Source: Zonotrichia leucophrys gambelii (Eukaryota; Chordata; Aves; Passeriformes; Passerellidae). From it: a stretch of 64,000 bases of DNA. Within the stretch, counting starts at the first letter, position 1, and each line of letters starts with the position of its first letter. The notes beneath the pieces are model-generated. The model was not told the origin of the DNA. It made no database searches and saw only the letters and a list, made by a program, of their open reading frames with translations. Of the stretch, positions 47,731-57,686 are shown piece after piece. The translations under genes and the position numbers were made by a program. The stretch covers positions 124,001 to 188,000 of the forward strand of contig NW_026992282.1 in NCBI RefSeq assembly GCF_028769735.1, read 5' to 3'.

Positions 47731-48636
47731 TGAAACACAGCTTTGTATTTCACAGGGGGGCACAGGGATGGCTCCTGTGAGAAGCTGCTGGAAGCTTCCA
47801 CCATGTCTGGCACAGCCAATTCCTGGTGGCTTCAAAGATGGACCTGCTGCTGGCAAAGGCTGGGCCAGTTACAAATGGTGGCAATGCCTCTGTGATACCA
47901 GATTGAAAAAGAAATCAAAATAGAGATTGTGGTGCAGTTTAAACTCCAGTCAGAGGAGAGCAGAGGGAGAACGTGTGAGAAGAACAACTCTGCAGACATC
48001 AAGGTCAGTGCAGAAGGAGGGGCAGGAGGTGCTCCAGGCCCTGGAGACCCAGGCACCCTGTAGGAGAGCCATGGAGAGAGGAGCCCTGCTCCCAGGCTGC
48101 AGCAGCCTGTCCCTGCAGGAATGCACCCCTGGAAGAGTGACCCATGCTGCAGCTGTTTGGGAAGGACTGTTGTCCCTGGCAAGGACTCACACTGCAGCAG
48201 TTTGCAGAGGGCTGTTGCCCCTGAAATGGACTCACATGGGAGAAGCTCCTGCAGAACTGTCTACCTTCAGAGGGACCCACGGTGCAGCAGATGAACCACT
48301 CCTCTCCCTGAGCAGGGGCAGAAGCCATGGGTGATGAACTGACCATAACCTCCATTCCCTGTCTCCCTGCACTGCTGGGGTAGGAGGTAGAGCTGGAAGG
48401 AGGGAGGTGAGTGGCTTATTTTATTTCCCCTTTTCCTGCTCTTTGTTAGTAATAACTGAATTTCATATCTCTAAGCTAAGTCTGTTTTTCCCAGGACAGT
48501 ATTTGATGACTGATCTTGCCCAGTCCTTATCCCAACCCATGAACCCTTTATTAAATTCTCTTTGTCCAGCTGCAGAGGGGAGTGAGTGAGCAGCCCACAT
48601 GGATGCCTGGCATTTGGCCTGGGTCAACCCACGACA
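47731..48636 (+). mobile_element. LTR-like element, possibly ERVL type
   Basis: The 3' part has CCCTTTATTAAATTCTC near 48545, then GCATTTGGCCTGGGTCAACC and ACGACA at 48636, next to minisatellite. The 5' limit is unknown. ERVL is suggested only by overall resemblance to bird LTRs. Confidence 0.4.
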
Positions 48637-48639
48637 CCT

Positions 48640-49610
48640 TGGGACCACAGGGTCACAATGGACCCTTGGCTTTATGGGATCTCATTGGTTCCATCAGGCC
48701 CTGCAGGGCCACTTAATTCAAGAAGGCCTCAAAGTTTCCCAGTGGTCTCCAGGATTCCATGAGGCCCTGCAATGTCAAAATGGATCTTTGGATCCCTGGG
48801 GGCCCACAGTGTCACAATGGACTCTTTTCGTCCTACAGCTTCACAATGGCCCCTGGGTTTCATGTGTCCTGCACTGTTCCATGAATCCTTAGTTCCATGT
48901 GTCCTGTAGGGTCACAATGGTCTCCTTGGTTTCATGGTGCCACACTTGCCATCATTTCCATGGTATCACAACTGCCCTTGGATCCCAAGAGGCCCCAGAG
49001 TGTGACAACGGCCCTTTGCTTCCATGACAACCTGTAGTGTCACAATGGTGCCCATGATTCCATCAAGCCTTGCAGTGACACCATGGACAGTTGGTTCAGT
49101 GACACTTCACAATGTCACCATGGCCCCTTGGTTCAACAGAGCCCCACTGTGTCACTGTGGTCCCTTTGGTTCCAAGGCTCAGAAGTGCCAGAATGACCCT
49201 TTGGTTCCATCAGGCCTTGAAGTTTCAAAATGGTCTCCATGGTTTCATGAGTACCCCACCCCGTGTCACAAGAGACTCTTGGTTCCCTGAAGTTCTTCAG
49301 TGTCACAATATGCCCTTGGTTTCATGAGGTTTGGTAGAGTCCCAATTGACTCCTTGGTTCCATGAAGCCCTGCTGTGTCACAATGCCCATGGTTCCCTGA
49401 GTGTCCATGGTGTCACCACAGTCTCCTTGGATCCCCAGTATCACCACGGTCTCCTTGGATCCCCACTATCACCATGGTCTCCATGGATCCCCACTATCAC
49501 CACGGTCTCCCTGGATCCGCAGTGTCACCACGGTCTCCATCGATCCCCAGTATCACCATGGTCTCCTTGCTACCATCCAGGCCTTGTAACAAGAGACAGG
49601 GAGCCATTTT
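48640..49610. repeat. Minisatellite array, ~38-bp unit (reverse orientation), ending in 28-bp units
   Basis: Same family and orientation as 3660-4490. From about 49428 to 49565 the unit becomes a tidy 28-bp repeat (GGATCCCCAGTATCACCACG and CTCC), about five copies, a local re-expansion of a shortened unit. Confidence 0.8.
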
Positions 49611-50054
49611 GTGCCTTAGATGAAAGGCTGCAGAACTCATGGTTGTGAGGCTGTGTCACTGACAAGAAACAAAAACCACCTTAATCTGAACAACAAATAT
49701 AATCTCAAGTACCTTCAATCCCAGCCTCGACAGAGGTAGAAAATACAAACAGAGATTCCGCAGTAAATGAAAAACAGGGACCATATTTGGAATGCAGCCA
49801 AATGCATTCAAGTGCATTTGAATGCACTCGCTATGATGGGGAGGTGATGATCCCCTATTCCAAGAGTGAACTTAGGAAGGGCTGACTACTGAAGGAACTA
49901 CACAGAACCACAATATAAGAAAAGCAGGTGGCAAAGGTAATTCTGGCATAGGGAGACCAGAAAGCAAGAGCAGATGAACCAGTGCAGTCGCCACCAAGAA
50001 GATCAAGTTCACACACTGTGGGCAGCAACCCCATCAGGCCGTGTCACCATCCCC
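49611..50054. other. Unassigned AT-rich sequence
   Basis: Contains AAATGCATTCAAGTGCATTTG with internal symmetry near 49800. No gene or LTR ends recognised. Confidence 0.25.
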
Positions 50055-50652
50055 TGGTACAAGGGGGATCACGATGGTTCATTTCACTGATCTCAGGGTG
50101 CAAAGACACACAGCAGGGGACTTTCAGTATTAACCAAAACAAATGCACCTTTTATTGAGTGCCCACAGCAGATGCAGCAGAAGGATTAGAATGGGGATAA
50201 AGGATAGAGAGACAGAGAAAAGGAAGGGGGGAATAGCTGCCGACAGAGGGATCCTCGTGGTCCAGCCAACAGTTCCGTCTGGTCATGTCGGGGAGAGTCT
50301 CAAAGTCTTTGGTTAACTCAGGGCTCTATTATAATCTGCCGCCAGGAGGGGAGCAGGACGGCACATGGAGGGCACAGTGGAGAATAAATCCATTGGGAAC
50401 AGGCACAGACAGTCCAGTTCTGAACAGCACAAACCAGTGCCAGCAGTGAGCGGGGCCCGTTGTTTCAGGACTGGTTCCTATGGGAAACCTCCCGCTTCCC
50501 ATGGCAGACATCCCGCTCCAGTCAGGCCAGCACCCCTGGGTCAGAATTTGAGGGGTCTCAGTCTCAGTCCTTGGGGAGGGCTTTAATCTCCGTCCTTGAC
50601 GGCGGCTGTGAGGCAGATGAGGGATCTTTGGACCGTCTCTTACAGACTGACA
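50055..50652 (-). mobile_element. Solo LTR, family similar to 31799-32592
   Basis: On the minus strand probably starts TGTCAGTCTGTAAGAG at 50652. Its 3' part carries the GTGCACTCAATAAAAGG-like signal region (plus strand CCTTTTATTGAGTGCC near 50150). The lower boundary is uncertain. Directly abuts the provirus at 50747 with about 95 AT-rich bases between. Confidence 0.45.
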
Positions 50653-50746
50653 TTGCAAAACATAAAAATAATTATTCATCTCCCCTTAAAAGAAAATTAA
50701 CTGAATTTAAAAAATTATAATTATTTTTCTTATTTATAGTATTATG

Positions 50747-51276
50747 TGTTATAAATAGACTCAAGAGGAGTGAAATTTCCAATTTGAATTTATTAATTCA
50801 AGGCATACAGCATAAGCAAAAGTTTCAGCGCTGGACGGCAGGGGAGTCTCCGCTCCACCAACTGCCGAACCCTCATCCCCAACATCCCCCTTTTTAAGTT
50901 CTTAGTGCTTCCGGACTGCTATGTCATTTTGAAGTACTCTGCGCCTGCGTTGATTGTTGCTAGGGGGTCTTCTCTCACCTCCTGGTGGTCGATGATGAAG
51001 GTCTTGGTAGTCTTCCTCGGTTGTGTCCTTTGACCTGATTCCATATTTGGTAGAAGAGCTTCGCCCTTTCTCTTATAAAACTTACTTAAGATCTTATGAT
51101 TACCACGCGATTATGCAGGCAAAAAAAGAATTATGCAAGTTAAATAAATCAAACAGGCACTTAACCACATCCTCTATTTTTGAGGTTTTTTTGTGTAGCA
51201 AGCTAGACAAACACTTAATCACATCTTCTATTTTTAAGGTTTTCTGTGTAACGAACAAGAGGTTTTATCTGTTTCA
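50747..51276 (-). mobile_element. 3' LTR of the tRNA-His provirus
   Basis: Begins TGAAACAGATAAAACC at 51276 and ends CTATTTATAACA at 50747 on the minus strand. Against 57687-58217 I count seven substitutions and one single-base indel in about 530 bp, so the insertion is recent. AATAAA (ATTAATAAATTC) lies near its 3' end. The polypurine tract AAAAGAGAAAGGGGGGAT (51294-51277) immediately precedes it. Confidence 0.95.
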
Positions 51277-51543
51277 ATCCCCCCTTTCTCTTTTATCCTC
51301 TTGTTCGTCAAACCTAGCCAATGCGTATCGACTTAGTTCTAAGTATTCTCCCCCTTCGGCTCCCCGCAAAGCTTTGTATTCTGAGCGTATCACCATAAGG
51401 TGAGCTGCTTCCAGCCTCCCTTTAACAATATTCACTATTTTATTAAAAAGGCAAAGTCCAAACATAAGTCCCAACATTAACAGTATTACTGGTCCTGCAA
51501 TAGTTGACAACAAAGTAATAAGCCGGGGGAGTAATTGAACCAA
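51274..51543 (-). pseudogene. env: env membrane anchor and tail, shifted frame
   Basis: Carries the membrane-spanning segment ([16 protein letters not shown]) and cytoplasmic tail that should end the Env protein encoded at 51486-52376. It is in a different frame from that protein, the shift lying at about 51530 just before the membrane segment. The frame stops at the polypurine tract. Confidence 0.8.
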
Positions 51544-52376
51544 GTTTCATACCAGCTCTGTTGAGCTTCTCTTTCTTTTTTCCTCTGTTCTAACCCTTCT
51601 CTAAGTTTTGCCATTGAGTCTTGGATGACCCCACTCTTGTTGACGTATGAGCAACATTCCTCTCGTAAGGCCATGCATAGCCCTTCTTGCTGTAATAATA
51701 GAAGGTTTAGTCCTCGCCTATTTTGTAATGCTACTTCTGCCAGGGAATCTAAGGATTCTGTGAGATCTCTTATGGATTCTTCAATTCTCCTTAAATCTTC
51801 GTCTACAGATAGTCTAAGTTCTTGAAACCCTTTATGTTGTTGTACTAATGAGGCTACTCCTGTTCCTGTTCCAATTGCTCCGACTCCCAATAACATGGCT
51901 ACCGTGAGAGTGGTGAAGACTTCCCTTTTTACTAAGTGATGCTCTGGCCCCTGATATTGATCATAAACGTAGTCAGGTGAGTGGTAAGTTATCCTGGGCA
52001 CGATTAACACTTGAACACAGAATTCACTGGTTCTGTTAAATTTTTCTATATTTATACAAGGAGTAACTCCTAAAGTATTGCAAACCCATTTTGTGTTCAT
52101 TGCTGGGAGTAGCCATTGTGCTGGCTTTGCTGGATCTCTAAGTTTCCCATACTCAGCACACAGGTGGTGTTTTTCTGGGGGTACTTGTCCTATACATCTC
52201 CCCTTCCCTGTGACTTTTGCTAAAGTTATTCCTTTCTGAGTATTCTCTTTCTTCCACAGGCATCTCGCAGGGTTGGTGTCATTTATTCTCTTAGCCTTTG
52301 CCGTGATTCCTATTGCCTCATAAAAAGGGGGTTTGAGTGTATAATTTTTGTTTCTAGAACTTTTTGATTTTCCCAT
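51486..52376 (-). pseudogene. env: env surface C-terminus and transmembrane ectodomain
   Basis: A 296-codon frame. Retroviral Env mediates entry by membrane fusion. A basic cleavage-like site HHLVKR ends at residue 151, a Gly-rich fusion peptide-like segment (LLGVGAIGTGTG) follows, then heptad-rich sequence and the conserved LQNRRGLNLLL region (about 217-227) ahead of C234 and C241-C242, a CX6CC motif of gamma-type Env. N-glycosylation sites at NYT, NRT and NKS. The protein runs out of frame before the anchor, so a normal Env is not made. The surface part before the cleavage site is only about 150 residues here plus a leader in another frame, shorter than usual. Confidence 0.85.
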
Positions 52377-52684
52377 CTAATTAGGGACCACTTAAAGGGT
52401 TCATGGGTCTGAGCATAGGATATCTTAATCACTACACACATCAGTATTAGCTTTGTCCAAACCGGGTGGTCCACATGGTTGGAATAGGACTTAAAAATTT
52501 GTTTTTGTTGTCTTTCTTTTCCCCGTTCCCCTCCCCTTAGTGGTGGCTCACCAATCTTGCGGTAGGACTGCCAGCATCTCCTGGACTTCCCACAGAGGGG
52601 TCGAGACTTCCGATTGTCTCCACGGTCCATTACCCCTCTGCCTCGCTCGACAACTCGGTTGCTGCGAGCCTCGAGGGTGACCAT
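52310..52684 (-). pseudogene. env: env leader and signal peptide, other frame
   Basis: A 124-codon frame from ATG at 52684-52682 has a basic N-terminal region, then the hydrophobic segment LILMCVVIKISYAQ with a likely signal-peptidase site, then EPFKWSLIRW. It ends in a stop after overlapping the main env frame by 67 bases, so a frameshift separates leader from surface protein. Overlaps the cysteine-rich frame 52548-53315. Confidence 0.6.
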
Positions 52685-53315
52685 CTTCTTGGCAGCAGGG
52701 GTATTCTTCAGGAGCTGGATAATTATGATTGTCTCTTCCCCACCTTCTCTCTAAGCTAGCAGCCCAGTTTCTGGCTTTTATTTGTGGGATATCACACCAT
52801 ATGGTGGGACTACTTCTCCTGCACACCACTTCGAGAATGTCGAGGATGAAGGGGGCCGGTTCGTTTGAGTGATAACAGAACCGTTCGGGGTTTATACCCT
52901 TTGAGAAGGTCTCCCACCACTGATATGACCCAAGTTTTATTTCTCCCGAGTCTACTTTATAATTAAGGATCATAGAAGTTAGTCTCTTTTCATTAGTATA
53001 ACAGGGGCCGCAAATGCCCCTAGGAACCCGTCCTCTCCGACAATGAGTCCACCACGGTTCGTGACACAGCTTACAAGAAAAGCATAAAAATGGGTAACAA
53101 TCACAGTCCAAATAATTGCATTTTAGTCTTATTTCTTCACATCTGGCTGACTCCCCTCCCCAGGTTTGTCCTTTATATTTGAGGCGAGGAGACTTAAAGT
53201 AAGGCTTACCCAGTTCATCCTCTAATCTTTTACAATATCCCGGTGATCGCCCGTTTCTTGTTAAGAGGTCTTGAAGATATTGATTGTCCCCTACCCAGAC
53301 TATTATCCAAATCAT
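52548..53315 (-). CDS. Uncharacterised cysteine-rich 255-codon frame between pol and env
   Basis: Not recognised. ATG at 53315-53313 overlaps the integrase stop as ATGA, and the frame ends inside the env leader. Seventeen cysteines, clustered mid-protein (LKCNYLDCDC, CFSCKLCHEP, WWTHC, GICGPC), suggest metal binding or disulphides. The N-terminus (MIWIIVWV) is mildly hydrophobic but there is no clear signal peptide. The C-terminal third is rich in Arg, Gln and Pro (CRARQRGNGPW). It is uninterrupted although gag, pol and env of the same provirus all carry frameshifts or stops. It could be an accessory gene, a spliced regulatory protein, or an N-terminal extension of Env joined by splicing or frameshifting. 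Confidence refers to the frame being real coding sequence. Confidence 0.5.
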   Translation of the reverse strand: MIWIIVWVGDNQYLQDLLTRNGRSPGYCKRLEDELGKPYFKSPRLKYKGQTWGGESARCEEIRLKCNYLDCDCYPFLCFSCKLCHEPWWTHCRRGRVPRGICGPCYTNEKRLTSMILNYKVDSGEIKLGSYQWWETFSKGINPERFCYHSNEPAPFILDILEVVCRRSSPTIWCDIPQIKARNWAASLERRWGRDNHNYPAPEEYPCCQEDGHPRGSQQPSCRARQRGNGPWRQSEVSTPLWEVQEMLAVLPQDW

Positions 53316-53572
53316 GAAGTTCGCTGTAATTTGATTGTGGTTTCTCCAGGGACACTGCAGACCTTCCAGTTGGGTTTCACTGGTCCCTTGATACGACTAG
53401 CGTGAGTCCACCCTTTCTCAACAGTTTGGACTGCTGCATCTGTTGTAATAAGTACTTGGTAAGGTCCTTCCCACTTTGGTATCAAGGGGTTTTCTTTCCA
53501 GCTTCGGACCAACACCCAATCCCCTGGTTGCACCTGGTGTAAGGTAAAATCTAAGGGGGGGTTTTTGTGCAA
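53312..53572 (-). pseudogene. pol: Integrase C-terminal domain, tRNA-His provirus
   Basis: SH3-like domain with PGDWVLVRSW, WEGPYQVLITT and GWTHASRIKGP, ending in TGA at 53314-53312. Upstream it is separated from the core by a run of 27 T on the plus strand (53581-53607), that is, A27 in the coding strand. Confidence 0.8.
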
Positions 53573-53576
53573 GCAT

Positions 53577-53580
<4 letters not shown>

Positions 53581-53607
<27 letters not shown>
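53581..53607. repeat. T27 homopolymer (A27 in the pol coding strand)
   Basis: An uninterrupted 27-base run between integrase core and C-terminal domain. It would encode a lysine run if in frame. May be a true expansion or an assembly artefact. Confidence 0.9.
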
Positions 53608-54636
53608 CATAAAGCCTTTTTAAACTTGTTCAATTCTGCTAAGTATTTATTCATGCATTGATCATTAATAACTGGGTGCTCCTGAGGTCCCTCAAGATTG
53701 TATGGCATTCTATACAGCATTTCAAAGGGAGATATCCCTATATCTATTCTAGGTGTGGTCCGTATAGTTAATAGGGCTAAAGGGACACATTTTACCCAGG
53801 ACATTTTTGTTTCCATTACTAACTTAGTTAATTGTTTTTTATTTCTCCATTCATCCTTTCTACTCGTCCTGAACTTTGAGGATGCCACAGAGTATGTTGT
53901 TCCCATTTTATTCCAAGAGCTTTGGCTAGGTTCTGGGTTATCTGAGATGTAAAGTGTGGTCCCCGATCAGAATCTATAACTTCTGGGACCCCATATCAAG
54001 GAATTATTTCTTCTAGTAATACTTTCGCAACTACCTTAGCAGTTTCCCTCGGGGTTGGGAATGCTTCTACAAAGTGAGTAAGGTGGTCTAACAGACCAGG
54101 ACTAATAGATATTTTATCCTTCCTACCTTCGGGAGTTCAGTAAAATCTACTTGAATATGCGAAAAAGGTCTCTTTGCCAGAGGTCGCCCTCCCTCTGGCA
54201 ACTTCCTTAGGTTTTTCCTATTTGTTTGTAGGCACAGAAGGCAACCCCTAGTTACTTGTTTAGCCATGTCCCAGATCCCCATGCTCATGTATTTGGTGGC
54301 AAAATAATCTACTAATCCTTGTGATCCCCAATGGGTCTTCTGATGAAGTTTTTCCAATAATCTATAGGCCATAACTTTAGGTAATACTTCCCTCCCATCG
54401 GGTAGAAACCACCTCCCTTCAGAATTTTCGGTTGCTCCAATTTCTAGCAGCTTTTTCTTTTCTTCTTCCCTAAATTTTATAATTTGGTCCTGGCCCTTTA
54501 AATAAGTGATGTCTTTGTCTCCCTTCAGGGTCAGGATTCGTAGTGCTGCTCGCTTTGCTTCTCGATCCGCTGCATTATTTCCCCTACTCTGTAAATCTAA
54601 TCCCTGTTGGTGCCCTTTTAGATGGACTACTGCCAA
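53608..54636 (-). pseudogene. pol: RNase H end, integrase zinc domain and core, tRNA-His provirus
   Basis: 54636-54088 is one frame: RNase H end (HLKGHQQGLDLQSRGNNAAD), then the integrase zinc domain with LHQKTHWG and CLLC, and the first catalytic Asp in QVDFTELP. The frame is lost near 54088, and TGA interrupts the core near 53995. The second Asp (IDSDRGPHF) is in a separate stretch. The catalytic Glu (GRVERMN) is present but the frame shifts directly after it at a short A run (about 53845). 53906-53607 continues with LLTIRTTPRIDIGISPFEML. All three DDE residues survive, but no continuous enzyme can be made. Confidence 0.8.
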
Positions 54637-54660
54637 CCTTCTGGGTTTCCTTAGTGCTTT

Positions 54661-55220
54661 TCAAACTTCCGTAATAAGATTCCTGTGAACTAAATCTTTT
54701 CCTTGAGAATTGACCAGCCCCCTTTCTTCCCATATTTTTCCAAATGTATGTACTATTCTATAACAATATTTGGAATCTGTAAAGATAGTTTCCTCTTTTC
54801 CTTCCAGAAAATTTAATGCACGCAGTAAGGAGTATAGTTCACACGCTTGGGCTGACCAAGATCTATCTAGTCGCCCTGACTCTAGTATTTGCAACTCAGG
54901 TCCCCTAATGATAGCATACCCTGATGTTCTCATCCCTTCTATAATCCTTGAGGACCCATCTACAAATAACTTTTCTCCTGTGTTTAATTTTTTTTTTTCT
55001 TCCAGATCGGGTCTTATTTTTACTTGTTCCTCTATAGTGATTATGCAATCATGCTCTAATGGTTCTGCGCCTCATTCTCCATATAGGAACTCAGCAGGGT
55101 TTTGCAAGGCTGTGGTTTCAATTGTTAAATTTGGGGCTTCTATTAGGATTCCTTCGTATTTGAGAAGTCGAGCATCAGATATCCATTTGTCAGCTTTTTG
55201 CTGAAGCACCCCCCCTAATG
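54661..55220 (-). pseudogene. pol: RNase H N-terminal half and RT tail, tRNA-His provirus
   Basis: 54933-54661 carries RNase H with Glu in SAQACELYSLLRAL and Asp in IFTDSKY. Above it, sequence in another frame (ADKWISDARLLKYEGIL, about 55190-55140) is RT connection. The RT palm that should precede it is missing. Confidence 0.75.
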
Positions 55221-55480
55221 TTATGGGGAGACATTACCTTCAATGTACTTGTTAAAAGTAATTTTTCGTCCAGAGACAAAGGGTGCTGTCTTATTCTAAT
55301 CGGGACATCTGGATTCTTAATAGTTACCGTAAAAGGAGTGATTTTTAACTGCCCAACACTCTCAGGAGTGTACCATACTTCGGGATTGATTTTTGCCTCG
55401 TCCTCCACTCGCAGAGGACAAAGTTTTATTCTAAGCTCTTTTTCTTCTACATCAATCCTAATTTCTAGTTCAATAATCAT
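55190..55480 (-). pseudogene. pol: RT N-terminus with deletion junction, tRNA-His provirus
   Basis: The frame begins in the late protease / early RT region (INPEVWYTPESVGQLKITPF) and reads into the first RT motif (PIRIRQHPLSL, then MSPHN). At about 55210-55225 it joins directly to the RT connection domain through a G-rich junction. The intervening fingers and palm, including the YxDD active site, are absent. About 1 kb is missing relative to a typical gammaretrovirus-like RT; this length is an estimate. Confidence 0.8.
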
Positions 55481-55764
55481 GTCTCAACCCAATAAATTAT
55501 ATTCTGATTCGGGAACCAACAAAAATCCCCTATCCCTATTTTTGAATCTGTTTCTATTACTACACCCTTAATAATTTTTACTTCAAATGGTTCCCCTTTT
55601 GCCCCAAAGACGGTTGCAACTTCTTTAGACAAATTACATCCTTTTGGTAAAAACTGAATAGTTGATCTCTCGGCCCCAGTGTCTACCAGGAAAGGTATTT
55701 CCTGGTGTTGGGGACCCACCTTAAGTTTTATCAAGGGCTCTTTAGGTGTTTTTTGGGTCCCCAA
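55477..55764 (-). pseudogene. pro: Protease of the tRNA-His provirus
   Basis: Aspartic protease with FLVDTGAERS intact and VFGAKGEPFEVK and IGIGDF following, the dimeric enzyme that cuts viral polyproteins. The frame breaks at about 55490 before the last strand. The N-terminal junction with gag is at the TAG at about 55786. Confidence 0.8.
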
Positions 55765-55785
55765 TAAATAGAGCCCCTGACCCCT

Positions 55786-57178
55786 CTAATCCATCAGGAA
55801 TTCCTTCTCATCTTTAATCCTAACCCTACATTCCTTTTTAAAATGCCCTCTTTTTTCACAATAGAAACAAATCCTCTGACTTGCTGTCTCTTTGGGCTCT
55901 CCCTTTCTGGGATCCCCAAACTTCCTCTCTTGTCTTTCATACCCCCTATTCCCACTCGTTGCTGCCACCATCAGCCTAACTTGCTTCCGATAACTCTCAT
56001 CCTCTCTCCTAACATACACTTTCTGTGCTTCCCTTAAAAGTTCATCCAGCCCTCGGTCTTGCCAATCTTCAATCTTTTGTATTTTCCTTTTTATATCTTC
56101 CCATGATTTTGAAACAAAATGTACCTTTAAAAGAGCTTCTCTGGCTGGTCCATTAGGATCCATACTGGAGTATAGCTGGAAGTTCCGTCTTAACCTTTCT
56201 AATCAATCTGTGGGTGATTCATCTTTTTTTCTGTCTATCGTTGAAAGCTTTATCTATATTCTGGCCCCTTGGGACTGATTCCCTAATTCCTTGGATTATT
56301 CAAATCCTGCATATGCGTTCGATGGGCTGGGTTTTGATGATCCCATTGCGGATTCTGCAGAGGCCACTTAGTATCCGCGGAGGGACCCTGGGCATGTTGC
56401 GCATCCCAGATACGCATTCCCTCTCTCCTAATCATATTTCGTTCTTCAGCCGAAAATAAAATTGTTAAAATCGACTGGAGTTCTTCCCATGTATACATGT
56501 TTGGACCCAAAAATTGATCTACCTTATCAGCTACTCCTAAAGGGTCTTCTAGTAAATGTCCCATTTCTTTTTTTTTTTTTTAAATTCTTGAACATCGGTC
56601 GAACTCAGGGGGACTGAAATAAATCCTATTCCTGCCTGCGGACCCCCATCGGCATTTCCCTTAAGGGAAAAAAGCCCCGTCTGTTGTTCTTTAGTCCGAC
56701 TCCTAGTGATTGGACTCCGGTAATCTGATTGGTCAGAGTCACTATCATTACTTTGAGGTGGGGGCACCGGTGCATTTGGCACTGGAGGAGGTGGGGGTGG
56801 GACATAAGGAGGGGGTACTATTATAATTTCATCTCCTTTTCCCTTCTTCTCCTTTTTCTTATTCAGTTCCTTATTTTCCTCAGTTAGCTTAAAGATGTAT
56901 ACTTCTGGTCTAAACACCCAGATTTTTGCATACTCGCTTTCTTCTGGCGAGATAGGTTCTTTAGAGTTTACCCAAATGTTTAATGTCTGTCTTACCCAAT
57001 CTTCCGATGATCCGAAGATGGGCCAATATACATTTTTAGAAATTTCCTTCCCGCCCCAAACTTCTACACAATAGTGTATCATTTTAGCCCTGTCTTTGCT
57101 TTCAGTTCCTGGGAAGTGTTTCCAGTTACTAAGCAAGTATCCCAGGGGGCTGTCCCTTGAAATGGAGGGAGCTTAACC
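55786..57178 (-). pseudogene. gag: gag of the tRNA-His provirus
   Basis: Three frames in order. About 57178-56549: matrix-like start (PLGYLLSNWKHFP), then a linker with VPPPYVPPPPPP, whose PPPY is a budding late-domain motif. 56564-56283: capsid (FLGPNMYTWEELQSIL). 56163-55786: capsid end and one zinc knuckle, CFYCEKRGHFKKEC. The break between the first two is at an A-run (plus-strand T run, 56568-56580). No ATG was found in frame at the start: a TAA lies directly upstream, so the start codon is lost or displaced. The last frame ends at TAG next to protease. Confidence 0.8.
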
Positions 57179-57179
57179 T

Positions 57180-57665
57180 GTGCAGGGGGCTTACTCTTCC
57201 CCTGTCTCATTCTTCCGGAGTGCCTTCTTACACACACGTATCTTTCACTTCCCCTCTTTCGTGGCCCGAGCCCTCGCGGGTCTGCGGGAACCGCACTACT
57301 GGAGGGTCCGCAATCGCTTGGAAGATCTGGCTACCAGTCCTCCTCTCATTCACACATCACATCGCCACACTCCGGGATCCCATTCTTCCGGAGTGCCTTC
57401 CACACTCCGGGATCCCAACCCCAACCGGACGGATCCCGTTCTTCCGGAGTGCCCCCGCACTCCGGGATCCCATACTTACGCGTCCTGCGTCTTCGTCCGG
57501 ACCCTGTGCACAGAAGATTAAGGGGTTCACCGGTGTCTCCCTTTTGCTTATGAGTATAGTTTAGGTTCGTCGGGTGGGGAGGTGGAGGTTGTCCAGAGGG
57601 GCCACCTAATTAGGTTAGGTGGGGCGCCCCCCTCTCTGGAACAACTTATCCAATTCAGCTCCCAA
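57180..57665 (-). other. Leader of the tRNA-His provirus
   Basis: Between primer site and gag. Contains several near-copies of a CACTCCGGGATCCCA and TTCTTCCGGAGTGCC motif between 57210 and 57480, a short direct-repeat cluster that may be a structured packaging leader or an expansion. Confidence 0.55.
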
Positions 57666-57683
57666 ATCCGAGTCACGGCACCA
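57666..57683 (-). other. Primer binding site, tRNA-His
   Basis: The minus strand reads TGGTGCCGTGACTCGGAT, an exact match to the tRNA-His primer site used by elements such as HERV-H, three bases after the 5' LTR. Confidence 0.95.
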
Positions 57684-57686
57684 ATT

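Noticed and set aside
48640..49610. Regular short repeats as a CRISPR-like array
   Set aside because: Units are contiguous degenerate minisatellite without unique spacers, in a vertebrate genome.
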